Below, in pieces: positions 55,680 through 64,000 of a DNA stretch of 64,000 bases. This stretch comes from CAVSWT01 sp963746735 (GTDB lineage Bacteria > Bacteroidota > Ignavibacteria > Ignavibacteriales > Ignavibacteriaceae), in contig CAVVCO010000032.1 in the NCBI GenBank assembly GCA_963746735.1, forward strand, positions 62,001 through 126,000, written 5' to 3'. Positions within the stretch are counted from its first letter, which is position 1. Each line of letters starts with the position of its first letter. A program made the position numbers and the translations under genes. The notes beneath the pieces were generated by a model. It was not told the DNA's origin. It worked only from the letters and a program-made list of their open reading frames with translations, and made no database searches.

Positions 55680-56706
55680 AATAATTTTTCCACTTTTATT
55701 TGTAGCACTACTTATTGGTTGCGCAGAGAAAAATAAAGATATTGAAACTCAAAAGAATGTAAATCAATCAGTACAAAAAGAAAATAACACGCCATTTATT
55801 TTTGTAGGTATGGTTGGTGAAAAACCAGGCTTGTACAAATACAATTTTAAAACTAAAAAATCAAAAGTATTTTGGTCTTCGGGGGTTGAAGAAGTGATGG
55901 AGCTTTCTTTTTCACAAGATAGAAAAGCAGCATTCTTTCTAACTGCCAGAGATTACGGTAAACGAGGAGTCTTTCCCTTTATTTCAAGAGCAAAGCTTTA
56001 TCATATAAATTTGGATTCTAATAAAGTTAATTTTGTTACTAATATCGGTACAGGCATGCAGGTTTTTACGGAATGGGTAGACAGCAATAATTTTAAAGTC
56101 GCATTTAATTCTATAGACATAAAAGTTTCTGATTACGTCAATCAGCATACTTTTATATTTAATACATTCGGAAAAGAACTGCTTAACGAAAAAAAGCTTT
56201 ACAATTTATTTAAAGAAGGTTATCCATCTCTTCCCAAAAGAACATTAGATTTAACATCAAAACAGTTGGATGCAGAATTAAAGACTGTAGATAACGATAG
56301 TGTGAATTTATTTTATTTTAATAAAGTTTCGGAAAATAATTCTATCTTAATTTGCTTGGATTATAAAAAATTAGAAGACATTGGTTGGTCGAAAGATAAT
56401 AACGATTTAATATTCTCTACTGTTGATGTTACACCTGGAAATGAAACTCTATATAATAAAGACCCGCAAACATCTTCATTATATATATATTCATTAAGGA
56501 AAAATAAAATAGAAAATAAATGGGATGGCAGTGGTTATAAAAATTTCTTTATTCAGAATGATAAATTATTTTTCGATTCAGGATTTAAAGAAAATTCATT
56601 CATCATTATTTATGATCTCAATAGCAGCAGCCCTGTTGATTCAATAAAGATTAATGGCGGCTGCGGATTAGAAAATATTCCTGAAATTCCGGATTACAGC
56701 GCATAG
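55672..56706 (+). CDS. Lipoprotein with TolB-like beta-propeller pattern
   Basis: A 344-residue lipoprotein from ATG 55672 (an upstream TTG at 55657 lies inside the M50 gene and is less likely). The signal peptide ends in LLIGC, giving an acylated Cys at about residue 17. The rest is beta-rich with repeats of the kind TPFIFVGMVGEKPGLYKYNF and KSKVFWSSGVEEVMELSFS, like TolB/WD40-type propellers used for binding. Function is unknown. The stop shares its final base with the GTG start of the ABC transporter, suggesting coupling. Confidence 0.6.
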   Translation: MPKIIFPLLFVALLIGCAEKNKDIETQKNVNQSVQKENNTPFIFVGMVGEKPGLYKYNFKTKKSKVFWSSGVEEVMELSFSQDRKAAFFLTARDYGKRGVFPFISRAKLYHINLDSNKVNFVTNIGTGMQVFTEWVDSNNFKVAFNSIDIKVSDYVNQHTFIFNTFGKELLNEKKLYNLFKEGYPSLPKRTLDLTSKQLDAELKTVDNDSVNLFYFNKVSENNSILICLDYKKLEDIGWSKDNNDLIFSTVDVTPGNETLYNKDPQTSSLYIYSLRKNKIENKWDGSGYKNFFIQNDKLFFDSGFKENSFIIIYDLNSSSPVDSIKINGGCGLENIPEIPDYSA

Positions 56707-58563
56707 TGAATACTTATTATAGAATATTAAAATTTGTAAAACCGTATTGGAAGCACATTACGCTTTCAATAGCATGTACAATTTTATTTGCTGTTTTAAA
56801 TGGATTATCCGTCTATTTAACAATTCCTCTTCTTGATACTTTGTTCTCAGAAACCTCGAATACTCAAGTAACACACCAGCCATCGGCAGTTGATAAAGCT
56901 TCAAGCCTTTTACCGGATTGGATTATAAATATTAAAGATGATGTTACCCGTGCTTTTAATAATTTTGTTTTTAGCGGAGACAAAGCAGAAGCGCTTTTCA
57001 AAATTTGTATGATTGTCCTGTTTGCTTTTCTTGGTAAAAATATTTTTGGTTACATGCAGGCTTATTTTTTAGCTCATGCCGAGCAAGGAACGATGAAAGA
57101 CCTTCGCGATGCAGCTTATCAGCATCTTCATGAATTACCGATGAGCTATTTTAAACAGGAACGGGTCGGAAATTTAATTTCAAGAATTACTAATGATGTT
57201 AACATTGTTCAGGCAAGCATATCAACAACTTTTTTAAATTTGATTAGAGAACCGCTAACCATAATTGTATTCCTTGCCATTGCTCTCAGCATAAGCTGGC
57301 AGCTTACTTTATTGGCATTTATAACTCTTCCATTTTCTGCTTTGGTTATTGGATGGATTGGAATCAGGCTCCGAAAATATAGTTCGATAATTCAAGCAAA
57401 AATGGCAGACATAACAAGTGTTTTACAGGAAACAATATCGGGGGTAAAAATTGTTAAAGCATTCGGAATGGAAAAATATGAAAATGAAAAATTCAAATCC
57501 GAAACAAAAAGCTTTTTCAAAATGATGCTGCATATTGTAAGAGTAAGAAATGCTTCTTCACCTATTACAGAATTCTTAAGTGTTATTGTCGGAGTAATAA
57601 TAATTTATTACGGAGGCCTTTTAGTTTTGGAGGAACACACAATTAAGGCGAGTGAGTTTTTAGGATTTCTTTTTGCAATATTTCAGCTTATGCCTCCGAT
57701 AAAAGAATTGAGCGGAGTAAATAATAAAATACAGGAATCAAGTGCTGCTGCGGACAGAGTGTTTGAAATAATTGATACTCCGCCATTGATTAAAAATATT
57801 CCCAATGCGAAAAAAATAACTGAGTTTAAAAATACAATCAGCTTTGAACACGTTTCATTTCACTATGATGATGCGGAAGAACTGGTTTTGAACGACATTA
57901 ATTTTTCCGTAGATAAAGGAAAGATAATAGCATTTGTAGGCCCAAGCGGCGGCGGTAAATCTACATTGGTTGATTTAATTCCGCGTTTTTATGACCCAAC
58001 TTCCGGCAAAATTTTAATTGACGGAATTGATATTAAAGAATATGAAATTCAGAGTCTGCGAACAACGATGGGAATTGTAACCCAGGAAACAATTTTATTC
58101 AACGAGTCGATAAAAAATAACATTGCTTATGGTTTGGAAGATTATCCCTTCGAAAAAATTGTTGAGGCATCAAAGACAGCAAATGCGCATGATTTTATTC
58201 TTCAAATGCCTAAAGGTTATGACACAGTTATAGGCGAAAGAGGAGTTAAGATATCAGGCGGACAAAGACAGCGTATTTCAATTGCGCGAGCATTATTGAA
58301 GAATCCTGAAATAATGATTTTTGATGAAGCAACTTCCGCACTTGATAATGAATCGGAACTGCTTGTCCAGGAAGCAATCGACAGACTTAATGATAAATAG
58401 AACTACTTTCGTAATTGCACACCGTTTAAGCACAATTAGAAATGCATCGCAAATTTTAGTTCTTGATAAAGGGAAAATTATTCAATCAGGTAATCATGAA
58501 GAATTAATAGAGCAGGCAAATGGGCTCTACCGAAAATTCTATGAAATGCAGTTTAGAGATTGA
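56706..58563 (+). CDS. MsbA-like ABC exporter (frame broken once)
   Basis: A half-size exporter with fused membrane and ATPase parts, about 618 residues, starting at GTG 56706. Six helices lie in residues 1-330. The ATPase has Walker A (FVGPSGGGKSTLVDL), signature ISGGQRQRISIARALLKNP, Walker B IMIFDEATSALD, and then the H-loop TTFVIAHRLSTIRNAS. The last part is in the +1 frame (58321-58563); one surplus base near 58389-58392, in RLN-DK, breaks the frame and restoring it gives the canonical RLMINRTT. MsbA-like exporters flip lipid A or lipid-linked sugars, which fits the ligase gene that follows. Confidence 0.88.
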
Positions 58564-60627
58564 TGATGAACAATCAAAACAAATTTATAAAAGTTATTGA
58601 TAAAGCAATTTTTGTTTTCATTATCCTTTTTCTTTTAAGCTTAAGTAATTCTATTTTCGTCAACCAGGTTGGATACTACGGGGCACTTCTTTTAATACTT
58701 CTGCGATATTATCTTACAAAAGAAAATCAATTTAAAAAGACCGGCCTTGAGCTAGCATTAATTTGGTATCTCGTCGCAGAAATTTTATCAGCAATATTTA
58801 CCCAATATCATAGCAACGCAAACACGAATCTTTTAAAACGCGCTTTACTAATTCCTATTATATATACTTTCATTGCAGCTTCAACTGATTTAAAAAGAGC
58901 GAAACTGTATTTCAAGATTTACATTGGGGCATCATTAGTTACTGTTCTAATTTATTTGTTTTTTTCATATAGATTTTATATTCAGAACTTATATGGAGTT
59001 GAACAATCAGGACCTTCTATTTTTCAATATCCTATTACTGCAAGTGAGATAATAAGCTTTACGGTTGTGTTTTTATTTGCATTCATGGTAAATGAAAAAG
59101 TATCAATTAAAAACCGCCTGCTGCTTTTAATCGGTTTTGGTTTGTCTGCATTAGCACTTGTTTCAACTTATAAACGAACCGGCTGGCTGGGAGCCGCATT
59201 CGGCATTTTTATAATTTTATTAATTAAACGGCAATGGAAAATTTTAATTCCATTAATTGTATTTAGGATTAGTTCTTGTTCTGACTCAAAAAAATATCAG
59301 CGAAGTTTTTATATTTAATTATTCTAATAATTCCATCACTAAAAATGTTGAACTAAAAACTGAAGGAAGGGCTTATGATGTTTTTCCGGCAGGTAATAAA
59401 TATTTTGTAAGCGATTATGAAAACGGAATTGTTGAATACCAGGATTCATCAATAATTCATAAAATTGAAACGCCGGCTCCTATTTATGAATTAAGGAAAT
59501 GGAAAGATGATTATTTAATTGCTTATTTGTGTGATACCCGTTTTTTACTTATTAAGAAGAAAGATGATAATTTTAAAATTGAAAAAGAATTCTTAACTCC
59601 CGGTTTTACAACCTCATTCAGAGTGTTCAATGATTATTTGTATGTTTTAGATTCTGACAGCGGCTTAACCGTTTACCGCGATCCATATAATTTTGATAAC
59701 TATATGCGTTTTGAAAAATTTTCCGGCTTTACAAATTTTTATGTTGATTCATCTTATTTCGTTTTTGAAAAACCCGGCAGCGGCGTAACTGTTTATAATT
59801 CTAAATATAATTTGCCGGGAGACAGTTTATATTTTTACAACAATCCTAAAATTGACTATATCTATTATTTGAATAAGAAACTTTTTGTTTCAGATAATTC
59901 CGGCTTAAAATTATTAAGAGTTAATGAAAATAAATTACAGCTTCTTGATAAAACAAAAGAAATTTCAAAAGCATATAGTTGGGCGCAGAGTGATAACAAA
60001 TTATTTGTTACTGACTTGAGCAATAAAGTTTTTGAGCTTGAATACCCGGTTAAAGATTCCATTAAAATAATTTCGAAGAATAATTTATCTTTCACACCAA
60101 CTTCAATTAATTATGCAAACGGTAAGCTATATTTTACCTACATAAAAAGAAGCCGCTTGCTTAGCATTTGGGATCCATATCTTCCTTCAAATTACACTCG
60201 CTTGGCGCTGTGGAGAGCAGGCTGGGAAATGTTTAAAGATCATCCTGTCTTTGGAGTCGGCGATATTGATTTAAGAGAATATTATATACAATACAAACGT
60301 CCTTATGACAAAGAAATTCAAGGGCACATGCATAACAATTTTGTTCACGTACTTGTAACTCTTGGCGCTTTCGGATTTATAGCAGTAATTTTTCTTTTTG
60401 TTAAAATAATTTTACTTGAATTAAAAATTTACAGCGAAAGGAAAACAATTCCATTTATTTCTTCTTACGCTCTTGGGGCCATCGGTTGTTTTGCTGCGTT
60501 TCTTTTTTCGGGATTAACGGAAATGAATTTCGGTGACCATGAAATTATAACTTTGGTCTGGTTTACATTCGGATTGAATTTTGCGTTTTATTATCTATCG
60601 CAAACTACGGTATCCAATAAGGAGTGA
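58563..60627 (+). CDS. O-antigen ligase-like protein with a beta-propeller-like periplasmic insertion (frame broken once)
   Basis: The joined product has about 688 residues. The first 240 residues are hydrophobic (about eight helices). The frame from ATG 58563 stops at 59318 but the +1 frame reads YLGLVLVLTQKNISEVFIFN and continues to 60627. From about 255 to 535 comes a hydrophilic, beta-rich block of 40-50-residue units (GNKYFVSDYENGIVEYQDS, VLDSDSGLTVYRDPYNFD, KLFVSDNSGLKLLRVNENK), which I read as propeller blades. Then the Wzy_C hallmark appears, RAGWEMFKDHPVFGVG, and two or three closing helices. Such enzymes attach or polymerise surface glycans at the outer face of the inner membrane. 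The insertion is unusual for the family. Confidence 0.7.
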
Positions 60628-60713
60628 TTTATTATTATTGGAATTGCCGAATCCTTTAAGTAATTTTTTCTTAAAATTATATTAAAATACTTTTGTTATC
60701 GGAGGCTTTATTA

Positions 60714-62228
60714 ATGGAAGTGAAAAAGAAAAATGAAATTTCAGAAATGGTTGATAAATTTTCATCAGGGTTTAATGTAAAAGTTAAAGAAGCGGCAATA
60801 ATTCTCGCAGCCGGTCATGGTAAAAGAATAAAATCCCAAACCTCAAAAATGCTTCATAAAATCTGGGAGATACCTACGGTAGAAAGAGTGTATAACGCCT
60901 GCCGTAACGGAATCAACGATATAAATATGATAGTAGTTGTTGGGATAAAAGCTAAAGATGTTATTGAAGTAATTGGAAAAAGAGAAGCTACAAAGTTTGC
61001 TTACCAGGAAACTCAGAACGGAACCGGGCATGCAGTACAAGTTGCTTTGGAAAGAATTGATGAAAAACTTTTTGATGGAAATGTTTATGTGCTTCCGGGC
61101 GATATGGGATTAATTGATAGAGCAACATTGTCTCGTTTCAGAGAAGAATTTATTCACACCAAATCTGATATGATGGTTCTTACCGGGATATTTGAAGGGA
61201 ATCCTTCTGAAAACTCTTACGGTAGAATTATTCGTGTAAAAGATAAAGATGCTAATGGAAAATCTTCAGGAAATGACGCAGGAAAAGTAATAGAAATTAT
61301 GGAGCATAAAGATATACTTGCTTTAAAAGATGATAAGCCATACGAGGTATTGTTTAATAACAGGAAATATACTTATACTAAAAAAGAGCTGATTGAAAAT
61401 AATGAATTCAATTCAGGCGTTTATGCTTTTAACTATAAAAAACTCATTGAACTTGTGAATCAACTTTCAAGTAATAATGTCCAAAACGAAATCTACATTA
61501 CTGATTTAATTTCATTGTTCAACAAGAAAAACTATTCCGTGATGGCTGTAAGCCCGCTTGAACAATATGTTGTAATGGGCTTTAATAATAAGTCAGTACT
61601 TAAAGAAATGGAAGCCGTTGCCAGGAAAAAAGTTTATGAAAAGCTTAAAGACATAATTGAAATTGACGACCCGGATGATTTTTTTATTCACGAAAAAGTT
61701 ATTGATCAGATTATCGAAATGGACAAGAAGAACATACCCCTTGATATCATAATTGGAAAGGGTGCATATATTGGAAAGGATGTAAAGTTAAATTATAATC
61801 TGGAGCTTAAAAAAAACGTATATGTTAACGGTAACATTCAATTTGGGCGAAATGTAATCATCTGGCAGAATGTTCATCTTTCATGTTTTGAAAATCAATC
61901 ATTAAAAATTGGCGACTATGTGGAAATACTCTGGGGAGACATCATTAAAGGCAATATTGAAATAGGTGATTACTCGCGAATTGAATCAAGTGTGAACATG
62001 ACCGGAAGTGATGATTTTCCTTTACGCATCGGCTCGCATGTTTTGATTAAAGGAACAAGCTACATTTATGGTTCAATTGTAGAGGATAAAGTTAATATTG
62101 AACATAGTGTTTTAATCAATAAGAGAGTTGAGAAATTAGTAAAACGAAACGGGGAAATTCAGCCAATTAGATTTTATCTTCCCATGCCCACAGGAATTGA
62201 TGCAATTGAAGATTTAGATTCGAAGTAG
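60714..62228 (+). CDS. NDP-sugar pyrophosphorylase with hexapeptide-repeat C-terminus (GlmU-like)
   Basis: A 504-residue protein. The nucleotidyltransferase motif is AAIILAAGHGKRIKSQTSKM, followed by QETQNGTGHAVQVALE and VYVLPGDMGLIDR, which is the GlmU-type order for UDP-GlcNAc synthesis. The C-terminal 150 residues are left-handed beta-helix repeats (IIIGKGAYIGKDVKLN, GNIEIGDYSRIESS). It is longer than classical GlmU (about 456) and has a central insert (about residues 310-350), and the acetyltransferase active-site residues are not obvious, so I do not name it glmU. The start is ATG 60714, nine bases after GGAGG; upstream TTG 60693 is rejected. Confidence 0.8.
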   Translation: MEVKKKNEISEMVDKFSSGFNVKVKEAAIILAAGHGKRIKSQTSKMLHKIWEIPTVERVYNACRNGINDINMIVVVGIKAKDVIEVIGKREATKFAYQETQNGTGHAVQVALERIDEKLFDGNVYVLPGDMGLIDRATLSRFREEFIHTKSDMMVLTGIFEGNPSENSYGRIIRVKDKDANGKSSGNDAGKVIEIMEHKDILALKDDKPYEVLFNNRKYTYTKKELIENNEFNSGVYAFNYKKLIELVNQLSSNNVQNEIYITDLISLFNKKNYSVMAVSPLEQYVVMGFNNKSVLKEMEAVARKKVYEKLKDIIEIDDPDDFFIHEKVIDQIIEMDKKNIPLDIIIGKGAYIGKDVKLNYNLELKKNVYVNGNIQFGRNVIIWQNVHLSCFENQSLKIGDYVEILWGDIIKGNIEIGDYSRIESSVNMTGSDDFPLRIGSHVLIKGTSYIYGSIVEDKVNIEHSVLINKRVEKLVKRNGEIQPIRFYLPMPTGIDAIEDLDSK

Positions 62229-62243
62229 ATTTATTTAAAATGG

Positions 62244-62276
62244 CAAAGCTCTTCAATATTTCTTTGAAGAGCTTTG
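62244..62276. terminator. Bidirectional intrinsic terminator
   Basis: CAAAGCTCTTCA (62244-62255) pairs perfectly with TGAAGAGCTTTG (62265-62276), loop ATATTTCTT. It lies between the convergent pyrophosphorylase gene and rpsT and can serve both; T tracts are short. Confidence 0.8.
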
Positions 62277-62293
62277 TGATAAAAAACTAAAAT

Positions 62294-62557
62294 TTATTTT
62301 GCTTCTTTAACAGAATTTAAGTGCTTTGTTAAAGCAGCTTTTTTTCTTGCAGCAGTGTTTCTGTGGATTTTACCTTTTGTAGTGCTTCTATCAATAAGTG
62401 CTACAGCTTCTTTGTATAATTTTTCAAGTTCTTCTTTTTCGGTTGAGCCAAGTGTTTTTTTAACAACTGTTTTTATTTGTGAATCGATTCTTCTGTTAAC
62501 ATTCTTTCTCTTTTCTGTTGTACGTATTCTCTTCTCAGCCGATTTATGATTTGCCAT
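62294..62557 (-). CDS. rpsT: 30S ribosomal protein S20
   Basis: An 87-residue basic, helical protein beginning MANHKSAEKRIRTTEKRKNV, the S20 signature, and ending with TAARKKAALTKHLNSV. It binds 16S rRNA early in 30S assembly. It is a single gene with its own strong promoter (62598-62626) and shares a terminator with the convergent gene. Confidence 0.97.
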   Translation of the reverse strand: MANHKSAEKRIRTTEKRKNVNRRIDSQIKTVVKKTLGSTEKEELEKLYKEAVALIDRSTTKGKIHRNTAARKKAALTKHLNSVKEAK

Positions 62558-62597
62558 GCTCTAACAACCTTTTAAAGTAATAAAAAAATTGACCTCA

Positions 62598-62626
62598 AAT
62601 ATATAGATTAGTAAGTTTGATGTCAA
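62598..62626 (-). promoter_or_regulatory. rpsT: Sigma-70-like promoter of rpsT
   Basis: On the minus strand TTGACA (62626-62621) and TATATT (62603-62598) are separated by 17 bp, the ideal spacing, and the -10 box is about 40 bases before the rpsT start. It is one of the few textbook promoters in the window. Confidence 0.7.
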
Positions 62627-62685
62627 CTTGTGTTTTTGTAATTTTGCTGCAAAAATTAAGAAAATCGTAGAAAATCAAGTTATTT

Positions 62686-63324
62686 ATGTTAAAAGTTAAT
62701 GAAATTTATTATTCTATCCAGGGCGAAAGCACTAAAGCCGGGCTGCCGTGTGTTTTTGTCCGCTTGACTTATTGCAACCTTAGATGTAGTTATTGTGATA
62801 CGGAATATGCTTTTTATGAAGGTAAGGATTTAACCATAAATGAGATTTTAACTGAAGTAAAAAAATACAATTGTAATCTTGTGGAAGTTACCGGTGGAGA
62901 ACCGTTAGTTCAAGAAGAGAGTTTAGAGTTAATTAAAAGTTTGTGTGATGAAGGCTATGAAGTTTTGTTGGAGACTGGCGGGAGTTTAACTATTAAGAAT
63001 ACTGACTTGCGTGTAAAAATTATAATGGATTTAAAATGTCCGTCAAGTAAAATGATGAAAAAAAATCTTTATGATAATATTAATTATATAAAGAAAACTG
63101 ACGAAATTAAATTCGTAATTGGAACCAGAGAAGATTATGAATGGACAAATGAAGTTATTAATAAATATGATTTAACAAACAAGTGTGAAATTTTATTCTC
63201 AGTCGTGTTTGGGGAACTTGAACCGCTAACTTTGGTTAATTGGGTTATAGAAGATAAACTGAAGGTAAGGTTCCAGCTTCAATTGCATAAATTTATTTGG
63301 TCACCTGAAACTAAAGGTGTGTGA
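62686..63324 (+). CDS. queE: 7-carboxy-7-deazaguanine synthase
   Basis: A 212-residue radical SAM enzyme converting CPH4 to CDG in queuosine synthesis. The N-terminus YYSIQGESTKAGLPCVFVRL contains the substrate-binding GEST, and the cluster motif is CNLRCSYC (Cys30, 34 and 37). VEVTGGEPLVQ is the SAM-binding GGE. The length is normal. The stop is immediately followed by the queD ATG, so the two genes are co-translated. Confidence 0.95.
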   Translation: MLKVNEIYYSIQGESTKAGLPCVFVRLTYCNLRCSYCDTEYAFYEGKDLTINEILTEVKKYNCNLVEVTGGEPLVQEESLELIKSLCDEGYEVLLETGGSLTIKNTDLRVKIIMDLKCPSSKMMKKNLYDNINYIKKTDEIKFVIGTREDYEWTNEVINKYDLTNKCEILFSVVFGELEPLTLVNWVIEDKLKVRFQLQLHKFIWSPETKGV

Positions 63325-63747
63325 ATGAAAATAGCAAAAGAATTTCATTGGGAAATGGGACATCGCCTCCCTGAACATTTCGGTAAATGTAAAAATATCC
63401 ATGGCCACTCATACAAAATGATTGTTGAAATTGAAGGTGATGTTTTGGAATCGGGAATGGTGATGGATTATTATGATTTGAAAAAAATAGTTAAGCCAAT
63501 TGTAGAAGAATTAGATCACGCATTTATGGTTTATAAAGACGACACACAAATAATAATATTTTTGGAAGAAATGAATTCAAAAAGAATGATTGTCGATTTT
63601 CAATCTACAGTTGAAAACATTTGCACATATTTTCTAATGAAAATTAAGTCTGCAATTGTTCATAAGAATGTTAGCAAGCTTAGAGTACGCATTTATGAAT
63701 CCCATGATGATTATGCTGAAGAAGAAATTGCAATTAACGAACTGTAA
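63325..63747 (+). CDS. queD: 6-carboxytetrahydropterin synthase
   Basis: A 140-residue PTPS-fold enzyme making CPH4 from dihydroneopterin triphosphate, the step before QueE. Zinc ligands are His13 (MGHRLPEH) and HGH (26-28), with catalytic Cys22 in GKCKNIHGHS; LDHAFMV and IYESHDDYAEEE complete the site. There is no gap to queE. truA follows eight bases downstream. Confidence 0.95.
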   Translation: MKIAKEFHWEMGHRLPEHFGKCKNIHGHSYKMIVEIEGDVLESGMVMDYYDLKKIVKPIVEELDHAFMVYKDDTQIIIFLEEMNSKRMIVDFQSTVENICTYFLMKIKSAIVHKNVSKLRVRIYESHDDYAEEEIAINEL

Positions 63748-63755
63748 ATAATTTT

Positions 63756-64000
63756 ATGTCTCGATTTAAAATCTATTTGGAGTATGAAGGCACTCGCTAC
63801 AGCGGCTGGCAAACACAAAATAATGCTAAAACGGTTCAGGGGCAATTAATAAAAGCAGCTATTGATATTTTTAAAACTTCAAACCTTGAATTAAAAGGGA
63901 GCGGTCGTACTGACAGTGGAGTTCATGCGCTTCACCAGGTCGCCCATCTTGATGTTAAAACAATGCTTGCCCCGGAAATAATTAGATTAAAGTTTAATGA
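63756..64000 (+). CDS. truA: tRNA pseudouridine(38-40) synthase, 5' part only
   Basis: The first 81 codons of TruA are present, cut by the window edge. It begins MSRFKIYLEYEGTRYSGWQT and includes the catalytic motif GSGRTDSGVHALHQVAHLDV with the nucleophile Asp. TruA modifies U38-40 in the tRNA anticodon arm, matching the tRNA-modification theme of the neighbouring que genes. Confidence 0.95.
   Translation, partial: MSRFKIYLEYEGTRYSGWQTQNNAKTVQGQLIKAAIDIFKTSNLELKGSGRTDSGVHALHQVAHLDVKTMLAPEIIRLKFN

Noticed and set aside
60714..62228. Assigning glmU
   Set aside because: The N-terminal half fits, but the protein is longer, has a central insert and lacks recognisable acetyltransferase active-site residues.

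Overview
The window is AT-rich chromosomal DNA that reads like a member of the Bacteroidetes/Chlorobi assemblage, most probably Ignavibacteria. This is inferred from gene content and gene style. The IspG is the long form with an extra central domain. There is a DUF2723 membrane protein, three DUF4402-type secreted subunits, many TTG/GTG starts and mostly weak Shine-Dalgarno sites. No rRNA, tRNA, CRISPR array, transposase or prophage was seen. The only structural RNA recognised is RNase P RNA (rnpB) on the minus strand near 25.3-25.7 kb.

Layout. 0-10 kb: a LOG-family protein, a HiPIP-like iron-sulfur protein, a GT9 glycosyltransferase, a large DUF2723 protein, a pseudouridine synthase, an M24B peptidase, an EamA transporter and an aldo/keto reductase. 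10.2-15.7 kb: a tightly packed operon of three DUF4402-like subunits, a PapD-like chaperone and a 990-residue usher-like protein. This looks like a divergent chaperone-usher surface-fibre system and is the most interesting locus. 16-19.5 kb: rpiB, transaldolase and phosphoglucose isomerase (pentose phosphate/glycolysis). 19.5-25.7 kb: a secreted protein, an FAH-family enzyme, then ruvA, ruvC, yebC, recJ and rnpB on the minus strand. 25.9-28.8 kb: an Rrf2 regulator with a palindromic operator, followed by cydAB (microaerobic respiration). 29-36 kb: an alpha/beta hydrolase, a zinc-ribbon coiled-coil protein, a Nif3-family protein, ispG and dnaG. 36-43 kb: a damaged Lon-like/transmembrane/FG-GAP gene, two unknown genes, a ferredoxin plus geranylgeranyl-reductase-family flavoprotein, and a beta-helix lipoprotein flanked by gene-poor DNA. 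43.5-52 kb: a sucrose module with a PfkB sugar kinase, a sucrose-phosphate synthase fused to a phosphatase, sucrose synthase, a sodium/solute symporter and a HAD phosphatase. 52-62 kb: a PgpH-type HD phosphohydrolase, a Xer recombinase, a site-2 protease, a lipoprotein, an MsbA-like ABC exporter, an O-antigen-ligase-like protein carrying a beta-propeller-like insertion, and a nucleotidyltransferase/hexapeptide protein. 62-64 kb: rpsT (minus), queE, queD and the start of truA.

Quality caveat. At least thirteen reading-frame breaks look like single extra bases, including in dnaG, transaldolase, a Nif3 gene, sucrose synthase and an ABC exporter. All shift in the same direction and share no motif. 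Such broken housekeeping genes point to insertion-type consensus errors rather than biology, so I annotate the rejoined genes. A separate stretch (36.2-36.7 kb) and one A10 tract (39.8 kb) show shifts of the opposite sign.
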